Of a stretch of 64,000 nucleotides of DNA, positions 13,413 through 26,502 are shown one piece after another (within the stretch, counting starts at the first letter, position 1; each line of letters opens with the position of its first letter). The notes under the pieces are model-generated. The model saw nothing but the letters and a program-made list of their open reading frames with translations. It was not told the origin of the DNA and did no database searches. The DNA is from Vespa crabro (lineage: Eukaryota > Arthropoda > Insecta > Hymenoptera > Vespidae): contig NC_060955.1 in NCBI RefSeq assembly GCF_910589235.1, forward strand, positions 22,377,558-22,441,557. Direction: 5' to 3'. The translations under genes and the position numbers were made by a program.

Positions 13413-13528
13413 TGATAGTATTTTTACTATGACCCAATTTTTTGCAGGTATATCAATAAACTTTATAATTTATTTTATTCGATATACGTTGTACGTATGT
13501 CACTTAATGTCTACTTTAAAAAGAAAAG

Positions 13529-13560
<32 letters not shown>

Positions 13561-13971
13561 AGAAAGAAATTTGCTTTTAATGCTTTGAAATTTTGTTTCG
13601 TTTACATTTATATTACAATAATTCACATTCCATATGATGCATTAAGATGATTTTTAAGAAAATAATATTAAAATACATATTATCAGTATTTTTAAATAAA
13701 ACAAATTTCTTTGTATAATTCAAAATATAATGTACACAATTTCATTTTTTTTTCTTTTTCTTTATTTTTTTTTTTTTTTTTTTGTTTTAATATATTGACA
13801 GTGGTGCTGAATAAATATAGTAAAATAAGATTTTTTAAATGAACATAAATTTTCAAGAATTCTTATAACGATTAGTTATGTGGCAGAATGTTGAATGTTC
13901 AATAAAAAGTATTTGTTACACAACTTGTTACACAAATACGATTGGAAATCCTGTAAATTATTTCATCAATT
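13413..13971. other. Convergent 3' region of Gclc and sulfotransferase
   Basis: Contains AATAAA-type signals for the plus-strand Gclc transcript (near 13695 and 13810), a poly(A) run at about 13526-13557 and a poly(T) run near 13770. No coding content seen. Confidence 0.6.
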
Positions 13972-15232
13972 TTATTTTATTAATTCGAAATCTAAGTTGT
14001 TAAAATTTGGGAATCTCATATCAGTATTCTTTAAATTTTCTGCAATCCATTGATTAGCTTCAATTTCTAATGTTGGTGTAAAGAAATCCTTCCAACCACC
14101 ACTTTGCCCTTGTCTGACAAACGTTTTTTTTTCCATGATATTGCATTCTTCTAATTGTGAATAATTTACCATTTGATTATTACGAAAATTCTTTATATCC
14201 AAATATGTTGCAAGTTTATTTAATTGTTCGTCACTATATACTTTTCCTAAGAATGTTGCAATTTTTTTAGATGTTTGCAGGAAATTCTAGAAAGAAAACG
14301 ATAAATACATATGTATAAATATATATTTATATATATAAAGTATTTGAACACAGTTTAGATTATATTAGTAAAATAATAGAGAGTAAATATTTTTACAATA
14401 TCATATACATACTGCTTGTATTTCTTCATAAAATATAAACAAAACATTAGGATGTTCTTTAAGTGCCCAAGCCTCTTTTAAATGTTCCCAATATGGATTC
14501 CATGGAGCTAAAAATATAAAAAAATTCATCATTATATTATATCAATTAATCACAAAGATAATATTTATATAAATAATACCTACTTAAATTATTTTGAAAG
14601 TAATTCCAAAATTGTTCGAATGTACCTACATAACCCATTGTTTTTATATCCTTACACAAATTATACCATGAAACGCCTACATCCTTAGGATTTCTTGCAA
14701 TATAAACTATCTAAAAAAAATTGTAATATAAAATTCTAATTATATGACAGAAATATAGGGGTGTTCATAAATGATTATCCTGATTTCAACAGTTCATAAT
14801 ATTTTACTGATAAAACTAATTAATATGTTCAAGTTTATTAACTTTTTTTCTTTATGATTAGGAACTTTATTTATGGACCAATGCATAAGTTTATGTTTCA
14901 TTGCAAGTATCAGATAAATAATTATAATATATCATAAGCAGGATAATCATTTTTGTATACGCTCCATATGAAAATGTTCAAATAGAATTTTAAAAAATAA
15001 AACAATTGAATACTTTCTTACTTTACAACCAGATTCCAAAATATTAGGTAATAGGCTAAATGGAAAATGTGTCTTAATAAATCTGGGTGAAGACATTTCT
15101 TCCAAAACTTCATATCCAGGTCTTGCAATTGATCTACATAATTGCTCTTTACTTGAATCACCTTTATTCATTTCTATAAATTCCTTTGTTACTTCAGGAT
15201 GATTAAATAAAGAAAATCTAAAATACAAAGTT

Positions 15233-15268
<36 letters not shown>

Positions 15269-15869
15269 AATTCTGTGTGCATTACGTATGTCCTTATGTG
15301 TATATGTGTGTGTGTGTAAAATTTTAATAGGAAAAATATTTCAGAGCCTTTTTTCTTATTTAATTAAAAGAGACATTTATCCTTACTCCAAAAATGGAAA
15401 TTTTTCTGTAAGATATTTAGTTTTTGCCGTATCATAATCCAAATTATTGGACAACATCCAAACAAGTTCTTGAGTCAATGTGGTTCCTATCAATAGAAGA
15501 AAATTGATCAGTATTAGAAAAATAAGATAAAAGACAAAAAATAGGTAGATAAAAAATAAGATATTCATATTACGTAATATATTTATCTAATATCCCATAT
15601 AATTTAAAGTGGCATATATAAAAAAAAAAAATCTAGAAAGAAATAAATTTATATAAATATTTACCTGATCTTGGATAGGACATTACCCAGATATCAGTGG
15701 ATTTTGCTTTGAAATTATAAAATCCTTCTCCTTGTTTCGTGTAATTAGATGGAAAAATATATTTTTTCGGTCCAACCATTACCCAACCAGTTCTTTCACC
15801 TTTGAATACTTTTAATAATTCTTTCGTTTTTTTTTCATTTAAAAATTCATATACGGGTAGTCTATTCAT
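13972..15869 (-). CDS. Cytosolic sulfotransferase (SULT family)
   Basis: Transfers sulfonate from PAPS to small hydroxyl or amine acceptors in the cytosol. Six exons: 15869-15665, 15486-15387, 15217-15022, 14710-14584, 14507-14413 and 14286-13972. They are in phase and give about 345 residues. The 5'-phosphosulfate loop YPRSGTTL is at 65-72. KTHFP carries the likely catalytic His at about 152. The 3'-phosphate site IYIARNPKDVGVSWYNL supplies Arg at about 173 and Ser at about 181. The usual C-terminal RKGxxGDWK motif reads RQGQSGGWK (about 299-307), so its Lys and Asp are replaced. There is no signal peptide or transmembrane segment. It is closest in type to insect SULT1/St-like enzymes; the substrate cannot be inferred. 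Confidence 0.95.
14758..14966. mobile_element. Probable mariner-type MITE in sulfotransferase intron 3
   Basis: Terminal inverted repeats are visible: ATGATTATCCTG inside the left end (14770-14781) and its reverse complement CAGGATAATCAT (14939-14950) inside the right end. Weaker similarity continues outward to GGGGTGTTC on the left and GGAGCGTATAC (minus-strand reading) on the right. TA dinucleotides flank both ends, as expected for a Tc1/mariner target duplication. The element is about 209 bp with no coding capacity. Confidence 0.6.
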
Positions 15870-17503
15870 CGTAACTATATTGCTATATCTTCTTCATCTG
15901 AAATCAAATTTACGAAAAAAACGAACACTTATGCTCTTTAACTGTATTTATCTATAAAAATTACTTATATTAGAAAAAAAAAAAAATATATATATATACG
16001 AACGAATTACACACACAAATTAATATATATTCGTTGATGATGTATAATTCTATTTAAACTGCTATATCCTCTAACTAAAGATATACGTTAATAAAATTTG
16101 AATAAATCAACAAATAAATAGAGTCACGCGAACATCCATTCACTGGAAGTTCATGCGATATACTAGATATATAACTATTTGCTACCAGATTTTATTGACT
16201 TGGAGTTAAAAATTCAGTAAGAATTTAGGCCGACCATTACACTACTTTCTCCATAATAACTAACGGCTTTCTCTATCCATGTCACAACACCATTAAAAGT
16301 ATGCAGAAAAAAAATATAAAAAAAAATGTAAAAATATTTATCCATACAATGATTAATTAAAGAGAGATCGATATTAGATTAAATGCATGTTTATTAAAAT
16401 CTCTTTTTTTTTTTTTTTTTTCGTTAATAAAATAATGACAATCGTATATTATATCGTTGTATATATACATATATATATATATACATGTAATGTTGCATAT
16501 ATATATATGTGTACATATATATGCATACATTATATTTAATGTACATATAACGCGCGAGCGTACAATGATCTATTCGCATAACTGCGGTCAATGTTTAATA
16601 CAACACTGTTATGTATTCATTGTTATATTAATACTATTATATTATTTTTATTCAAGTCTAATAGTTTACATAGGAACTTCATATTTTTTTTTGTAAATTC
16701 ATTTACAAATCAGTATAAATCAGTCTTATCGTGTTGTAATTATAATAAGCGTAAGCACTCTTTGTTAACAGCTTGTCACTAATATAATACGTGTTCCATG
16801 TAATATATCAAAGAATATTCTTTGGTCTTTTTTATAAAATAATTCTTATCAAAGCTGTGAACTTTTAATGTGACATCTGTTTAGAAAAGTTATATTGTTT
16901 ACATATATACACGCACACATACAGATAAGAAAGATTAAATAAAATATTTTTTCTTTTTTATGTATGATATATATATATGGGATTCGTAACAAAAATTAGA
17001 CCCTTCAGTACTCCACTATTAATGTCTGTTTGTTTAAAATGTAGATGCTCATTCCCACATATATATTCTACATAATAATACTTCGTTTATAACAGAACAT
17101 GCAAAAATATGATTACAGAAATATCGATATATATAATAATTAATAATAATGTGAAACTATATTGTAATACTGCAAAAAAGAAAATATTAATACAACATAA
17201 TCTATTGTTTTCTTTCTCTTTTTTTTTTTATTGATTATTATTATTTACTTTTTTTTTTTTTTTTTTTTTTATGTATATATATAAAAATGATTATTTACTA
17301 TTTTTGATAATTTTATTTACTTTGTAATAACAAAGAAAATTCAGTGTATTTTCTCTTTAGAATATTATTTTAGTTTCACACATGCGCACATACACAGTCT
17401 CACGTTTCTCGTTTGTACTTATTAACGATTATATTAATACCTGTAATATAATTTTTACATAAACTGAAACATTTTTTGAAAAATTATAAAAAGAATTAAG
17501 AAA
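15870..17503. other. Spacer between sulfotransferase and the zinc-finger locus
   Basis: AT-rich, with no coding exon found. It should hold the sulfotransferase 5' UTR/promoter at the left and the 3' UTR of the longer zinc-finger isoform at the right. Poly(T) runs at about 16406-16421 and 17250-17270, and short TA/CA repeats. Confidence 0.55.
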
Positions 17504-18403
17504 TTAAAAACAATCAGAGTGCAGGACATTTTGGATCACTGTACTATTTTCTGGTATAATATCGTATGTATTCTCAGTCGATGATCCAGATAATTCGATC
17601 ATTTTTTCCAAACTTCTGATTGTTTCATTATTTTGTACATTTTCATTATATACATATTGACTAATATTCTGTTGATTATTGCTATCGTTTTCCTTATTAA
17701 TATCTTTGGATATCACATTATTAGCAGTCTCTTCATATTTCAAGATTAATAATTTATTACTCTCGTTATCTGTATTCCTAGATGTTTCTTTATCTGTATT
17801 CGTAAATGTTTCCTTATTTGTATTCATAGATGTGTCAAGAGTAACGTGATCATTGATCTTTCTTATATATTTAGTCCTTCCCTTGTTCTTTAAAAGATCT
17901 TTTAATTCAGGATTGGCTAAAAAGCTTTTACAACGTTTGGTATGTATTTTCATATTATCCCGACGATTGAAAGCCTTGTTACAACCAGGACAATGGTATC
18001 TAAAATAAATAATAATTAAAATATAATTTTAATTACATAATGTTGGGATTCGTTAAAGAAAAAGAAAAAGAAAAAGAAAAAGAAAAAGAAAGATATATAA
18101 TTTCCTTTATGACATTATATTCACCTTATTTCACTATGTACTGCCATATGTGCAGCAAGATGCGATTGTTGGGCAAAAGATTTCTCGCAATTATTACATT
18201 TGTACTTTCTAATACCTTCATGTTTTAAAAGATGTTCTTTTAATATATGACTGCTTTTATATACATTCGGGCATAAATCACATTTATATTTAGCAGCTGC
18301 GTGGACCTGTAAAAAATAAAAATAAAAAATATTTAAAAAGAAAACAACAAATATGAAAGAAAAAGAAAATCGTAAAAACTATACACACACAATACATACA
18401 TAT

Positions 18404-18436
<33 letters not shown>

Positions 18437-21430
18437 AAAGTAAACATTATGTAAAAGAAATTTACATTTTTATGATTCAACAATGTTTTTCTGGATTTTA
18501 AAATTTTCCCACAAATATTGCATATATAATCACGTGTATGAATATTTTTCATATGCTGTTCTAATGCTGTTTCATTAGATAAATAAGCAGAACAAAGCTT
18601 ACACATCACAACTTTATCTTTATTATGAATAAGCATATGGGCTCGCATTCTCCCTCTTGAGTAAAATTCTTTTCCACAAACATTGCAATGTATGTCCTAT
18701 TTGATAATAAGAAAATTAGTAGACAAAAGATAAATATATACATATATATATAAATAATGCAATTTTATCATATACAATAAAACTCGATTACAGCAATTAG
18801 TATTATCATGTTGACTGCAGTATTAGTATCACAAATTTTGTTTTAATAGTGTTACTTTGACATAATACTCTAATCAAGTTTTAGTATATTTTATTAATTT
18901 TTTTTTTTTTTGTTACGTTACCTTTACTGGCTTATGTGTCGTGTTATGATAACTCAATACTTGACGACTACAACTGGCAAAATCACAGATCTTACATTTG
19001 AATGGTCGAGCACCTGTATGAGTATTTAAATGTTCTTCTAAAAGGACCGCAGTGACATATCGTTTTTCACAGAGATGACACGCAAAAGGTTTTATTTTTA
19101 AATGACGTTTTCTAATGTGACAGCGTACATTACTTATAGTTACCGTTGAAAATTCACAAGCTGTACATTTATATGGTCTCATTTTCAAATGAGCCCAAAC
19201 ATGAACCTAAAAATCATATGTATATTTAAATATTTTGATTTAATTTTATATGTATAATATTATAAAGAAAAAAATAAACGAAATAATAATTTCTCTTGTT
19301 TATAATATTATAAAATTTGAGTTATATGTATACCTGACATTTGTCCAATCTAGGGTACATTAATCCACAAATGTTACACTGAATAGTTCTTTTATCAGTG
19401 ATTGTTAGATTTTTTTCGACAATGCTTGAATCAACAACTGACATATCTATCTTATAATATTTTTCTATTTCTATTTTTTGCTCGTGGCTTATTAATTCGG
19501 AAATTTTACCAAATTTTCCATTTCTTCTGAGCCGTTCATTTAAATTATTCTTAAACTCTAATTGTTGAGATGTTCCGGGAGTAATATCTTTTTCGCAATT
19601 GTGTTGTATCTTCTTTCTCGATAATTGTACTTCATTAGGTACATCTAATGAAGAGCTTGAAACTTGTTCTGCAAGGCATTTATTTCTTACGGATTTAGAA
19701 ATAGGAACAACTTCGGATATGTGAATATGATTCACTATTGAATTTGCATCGACTTGTTGATTTGATTCTGCTTCGTCTCCAGGTTGAGGACTTGTATTTA
19801 ATACAGTTTCATCTTTCTCAGATTTTGGCTTATATGGTTCCTGTAATAATGTGTCATTGGAAGCCCACACAAATTGATTTGATTGTAAAACTTGTACTTT
19901 ATGTGGTATAATATGATCAGAATTTTCATTTTTTATATTATTTTCATTAGAATGGCACTTCACTTTTTTAGATAAATTATTTTTTTTCTTTTCATGCATA
20001 TTGTTATTATCCACATTGTTTTTATTATTGTCATGGATTTTATTGGACAATATTTCTTCTGTTTTGTTTAAATGAACAATAGATTGATTCTCATTAATAG
20101 AGAATTCTTTGGAAGCATCTTTAGTATTAGATATAAAAAGAATATCAGCTTTGGTTGTATTTGTATCGTCATGGGACAGTATTACTCTTGATTCTTTTAC
20201 ATTATTGAATCTTTTAAGATTAAAGGAATCAATTAAGGATTTATGAACAGAACTTTTACGTCTTGTTTTTTTAATCAGAGAAGAATGGGTCTTATTATCT
20301 TCACTTCTTGTTTCTCTTAATGTTGCTTTTCTCGTTCTGTTTTTTTTTTCAGACTGATTACTTAGTTTACTTTTATCTATTTTAACATTTGTTGAAGATA
20401 TCTGAGAAATTTTAATAAATGGCTCTTCTTTTGAAGAAAAACTTTTCTCTAATTTTGTAACGTTACTGCAATTTCTTTTATCGTTTAGTTCAGTCTCTTT
20501 TATATTTGATTGTTTGGCGGTAACAAAATTGTTCAAATTTTCAACTGAACAAACATTCGATTGATCTAATTCACTTTTTGAACGATTTTTATAACTACCT
20601 GATTGATGACATTTTCTAGGAGAAGGAAAAGCATTTTCTTTATCAAATTCGGCATCGTTTTCCATGTGCACTACGTTGATTACATCTTTTACAGTTTCAA
20701 TTTTCTAAAAAAAAAAAAAAAAAAAAGAAAAATAAATAAACCGTAAAAAATAATTTTTTTACCTTTTAATATAACTCATAATAATAAATAAATTAAATAT
20801 CTTACATTAGTTAACTTGTTTTGAGTATGATGACAAAGGTCATAAAAATCGCATAAAAATTCCAAAGTTCCTAGGCATCGCACACATACTACCTGTGGTA
20901 ATCCGTCATCCTTTTGAATCTGAAACATTTTGAAAAAACTTTATTTCACTTTAAATTAATAATCGATAACGATTATTATAAAATAGAAATATAATTCTTA
21001 AATGACGATTTAATACATACAATCTCATACGATGTATTTGATTTGTAGAAATTCTATTATTTCATGTGAAATATTATCTTCTTGCATAAATTATAAATAT
21101 ATTAATAATATAGTAAGGTATATAAAAAATGAACAAATATTAGACCCCAAAATATTATATCTTTATTAAGACAGCCATGGAATCGAAAAACATGTTTATT
21201 GTCAAAAAAATCACTATTTCCTATTTACCTAGCATCATTAACATATTCTTATTAATGCCCATGCCAATAATTTTTTATATTGGCCAAAAGTACAAGATAT
21301 TCTCTCTTCTCAGAAAAATATTTCAAGTTGCATAATCATTTTATAAAATAGATATTTTTTCTTATCACTGAAATAGTTTTGGAGAAGTATTCTATTTAAA
21401 TATTTATGTGTGTATGTGTATGTTTATGTG

Positions 21431-21495
<65 letters not shown>

Positions 21496-24400
21496 ACATA
21501 CGTACGTATCTTATAAACGAAAAATGATATTATGATCACATGAAGACATAGTTGCTTCTTCATTTTTGTTAAAGAAGCATTAATAGTCTATTGCTTTCTT
21601 TCTCCTTAGTAATAATATTAATCAAAATATCATTCCAAATTTGAATATTATTATTAACTATCATTTTATTACATTATATTCATTATGTTTTCAAATTTAT
21701 GATTACATTTTATTAAGAAATCCTCAATTAAGGCACTTACATTTCATTGTGTCTTTTCGCATAGTGTATAAAATAGTTTATAAGAAGAATCTATAAATTA
21801 TTTTATGTTCATATGTATAATTCTGGGGCAGTTCTTTTTTTCATATTGTTTTAATGTAATAATGTGTATATAATAAAATATATCCAAAAATATAGTATAT
21901 AAATACTATATTTTTTTTTTTTATGAAGACTTCAAAAATTTAGAGTTTTCTGAAATACTCTTATATGTAAAAATATATAGAAAATTCTTTTCCTCTCTTT
22001 CTCCTTCGCTCTGCTACTCTAATATTTAAAGTATTTTTTTTTTTTTTTTTTTTTTTGGAAGCCCTATACATACTATACAATTTTATGTTTCTGAACACAT
22101 TATGTAGTGCTGTAGAAAAAAAACATTAGTGTGCAACCAATACAATCTTTGGAAACAAATTTCTATTATGTGTTTCTTTTGGCGTTATAAAAGAGAACTT
22201 TTGTTATTAAACCATATATGGTCGAAATATTAATAATAAACGTAATCTCTTAAATCTGTCGTACTATGTTGAAATATGCAATTGTTTGCTATTAAATAAA
22301 TTTATATTGTTTCTTAGTTGAATATATATATCACTAATATATATCATATCTTTATTACAAACAAATACTAACAAAAAAGAAAAAAAACTTTGTGATAATA
22401 AAAATCATATACACTATAATAATTATCAAATAATAGCATTAGAATTTTTAAAAAATTAAAAAAAATTTACAAGAATTTAAAAAAGAAATAAAACAAAAAT
22501 AAAAAAAAAAAAAATGTTATTACCTTTTACATGTTTTTTGAAGTCCAAATTAAATAAGTCGTTATCTTCGTCTATATATTAGAAAATGCAATCTATATGA
22601 CATAAAATTGTTACGTAATTGATCTATTTATGATTTAGTAAATCAAATGACTTACCAAATGTCTAAACAGACAATTTGTAAATATAGAAAGATGTTATAT
22701 ATATGTATATATAACATATATGTATATATATATATATATATATTTATATTAAAACAAAAAAAAAAGAACCATTTGCTAAATTTATCTTTCTTCTTTTGTT
22801 TAATACTGTAAAGCTTGTTGAAAATTAAATTAAATTTATTACATAATAGAAAAGAAAAAAATAATGGAAACGAAAATGTTTCTTCTTCATTCTATTAACG
22901 CGATGAATTTTATAAAATTGCAATACAAACTATTTATATTCTATAAATCACATATTAAATTTGCCAATTTACTGTGTGTCAATGTTTCGTGTTATTCAAT
23001 ATAGAGTTTAAGTATCTAACATCATTTTAATTGCAACTTCAACAAATTCACTACTTTTTTTTTTTTTTTTATGCACACAAGTATTATTAACTAAATGTAT
23101 ATAATCAAATAAACGTGAAAAGAATACTATAATATGTCAAATGCATAGCTATAACGTAATATACAAATAGTAATACATAAAAGTAAAGAATAATAAACTA
23201 AAGTATGAAATGAAGTCAGTGACACAATTGAATCATTATAAACAAAAGCATATCAAGTAGATGACTATCGAATAATATTTAGGCATTAGCAGAAAAGTAA
23301 ATTTCTAATACCATGAATAATGTATACAGTATCCCTAATATTACCTCTTTTTCTCTCTCGATAATGTATATAATATCTCTAATATTAGAAAAACTTATTT
23401 CTACTTTTGACAATGGTCTAAATGAGCTTCACAATATTACGCATGCATTTTATATACATGTATCAATCTCAAATTGCATTTTTGTCAATAGTCATTTAAT
23501 GTTCTACTTGGAAAATTCGTTATTCATAAATGAGTTTGCATAATATAAAGATTATTGTTACTTCTCATTCGATGCACTTGATGTTTCATCAGTAGTGGAA
23601 ATAGTTTTTTGTTTATTATCAGTCTTTTTTATTTCAAAATGTCTTTTCCTATGTACTTTCATATTATCACGTCTATTAAACTTTCTTCCACATTCTGGAC
23701 AAGCATGTGTCTTTTCACCATGTACATGACGATGAGCTGCAAGGTGACTAGCTTGTGCGAAAGTGGCTCCGCATTTTTGGCAAATGTGCTTTCTCAAGCC
23801 TTCATGTTTTAATAAGTGCTCGTTTAGGAATGCTTTTGATGCGTACCTATTATTGCAAACATTGCATATAAAGGGTTTTGGATTGGAGTGCTGCAGTACA
23901 TGCGCTTTATATTTAGATGCTACCTTAAATGTTTTACTACAAATTTCACAGGTGTATGTTGTTGCATGTCTCGTTTTTATATGTTCATTTAACACTGACA
24001 AACTTGAATAAAGATTATAACAAAATCGACATCTAAAATTACGACGATTTTTTAAATGAACACTGGCAATATGACTAAGCAAACGCGTGCGATATGGAAA
24101 TACCTTGCCACAGTACTCACAAGCCAGATTTTGTGGTGGTAAGTGTGATTTTCTATGAATTTGTAAGGACACTTTATGGTGATAACTTTGTTCACATTCC
24201 GTACAACTGTACGGTCGTATTCCTTTATGGACATTATCATGTTCAGTCAAATAAAATTTAGATTTAAATCTTTTTGGACATTTTGGACATTGTATTGGCC
24301 TGGGATTAGTATGCGAACATCTAATATGCTTCATTACATCAGATTTACAAACAAATTTAGCGTTGCAGAGAATACAAGTATATTGCTTAATTCCAAGATG

Positions 24401-25737
24401 AGTTTTAACATGAACTGTGCATTTATCTTTACGTTCATAAAATTTTTTACAAAGTTTACAAACATATCCATTTTGATTGTCAGCCACAATGTGTTCAACA
24501 TTATCGTCTACGCGTATTTCTTCCCCATCAATCCTAAACAACTCTTCAGGATTTTGTGAATTTTCCAGTCTCTGTTCGAATTCAGTTAAGTCCTTTAACT
24601 TGATTGAATTATTTTTCGAATTCCCACTAATAATAGAACTAATTATACTATTTGCTTCTACACTGTTATGATTTTCAAGTAAGTCTACGATAGCAGTATC
24701 TACCAAACACGAGCCTTGATCTGGGAACACTTTTGCTCGTACTGTAGCTATACTATCACACATTTTCCTACACAATTCTACGGTAAAACTAATGTCTTCT
24801 GCATCATTATGGCGATTTCTTGATTCTTTTACAGAAACTTCTATGTTCGGTGAACCTGAGACGATAGTAAGGAGCTTGTTCAATGCTGTCGTTGGAATTT
24901 GTATAGTGTGAGAATCTTGTTGCTTTCCACTTTGCTTTTCAACGTTCTCAGTTGTATTATTGCGACAGTTAATATTATTATCTGGAGAAACAGTGTTATG
25001 ACTTCTTAAACGATTTGCAATTGGAGTATTCAATTCATTATCTGCAGAATTCTGGTTAGTTATTACATCTGCACTTTGTCTACTTCTAAGCCAACGTGTA
25101 TGAGAAACTTCAGGATGTTGAACAGTCTGTGATCCATCTACTTTCTGTTGACTATTATCTTCAATAGTTTGATCTTTGGAAGTGTCATCGCTATCCTTTA
25201 ATGTGTGTTGATGACTTCTTAGATTTCTTTGCGACTTTGTATGATTTCTGACAACACGTTGATCTACTTCTTTTACAGTCTCGCTAGGCGAAGAATTAAG
25301 ATTCTTGTCAATACTATTATTATTATTTGCTGATGTACTTGGTGCAGCATCTTCTTTCTTTACTTCGGCCTAGGAATAGATCGAATTAAACATAAATGGG
25401 TATCAGGAATCTAATCTAATGCAATTTTTATTTTAACAACAATTTACTTTCATGCCTTCCTTTATAACAACATGCTTGCTTGTGCATAAATAATTAAATA
25501 AAATATATGAAACATTCACAGCTATGTATTTTCAAGTATCATTATCTTTTTTTTCATCTTATTAGCATACAATATATAGTCAAAAATTAACTTTGTTATC
25601 AAAAAAAAAAAAAAAGAAAAGAAAAAAAGAAAAAAAAAAGAAAAAAAAGAAAAAAAACTTAAAAGAAAGCATGAAAAACTAATCTTATTTATAAACTCTT
25701 GTTTAAAATTCTTTATTTATTATAAAGAAAAATTAGC

Positions 25738-25801
<64 letters not shown>

Positions 25802-26454
25802 TTATATGTATATTATGCATTTTTTTATTAAATAAAAAATATAAAACCTACATCATTAAACTTCCGATATTTTGCTCTAATGTAAGGCAGATAAACAAGA
25901 TTATTTATTTTAGTTGCATCCTAAGAGAGCGGTAGAGCAATACATAAAATAAAATGCTCACTTACAATCTCTGTTAAGGATGGTAGATTGTATCGATCGC
26001 GTAACACTTGTTGGGTGCGTAGACACTCCTCTTGGAAGTCACAAACGAATTCGAGTTTGCCCAGACATTGAAGACAGATCGCCTTGGGCAGAGGATCCTT
26101 TTCATCTATCTGTGATTTAAACAAAATACCTAAGTACTAAGAACGTAATGCACTCTTGAGAAGGATCGTGTTTCTGAGTTCAAATTGAAGAGTTTCGTAA
26201 TCAAGAAGAAAAAAAGAACAAAAAAAAAAAAAAAAGAAAAAAGTAAGCATTTAAAAATACCTATATAATCGTGAAAAGGCAAGAAAATATGTAAGCCTGA
26301 ACCCTACCGCTCTATAGATACAACATGATAGAAAAAAGAAAATACGATACCCATTATATGTTTAAACAATCAAATCTTATCTTAACATGATTACAATAAG
26401 ATATACTTATACCTATATGTAACAAACATTTATATATCGCATATATAATTCTAT

Positions 26455-26502
<48 letters not shown>

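Noticed and set aside
22531..22580. Possible extra minus-strand exon between AG and GT sites in the isoform A intron
   Set aside because: In the phase 0 required by the neighbouring exons it contains a stop codon.
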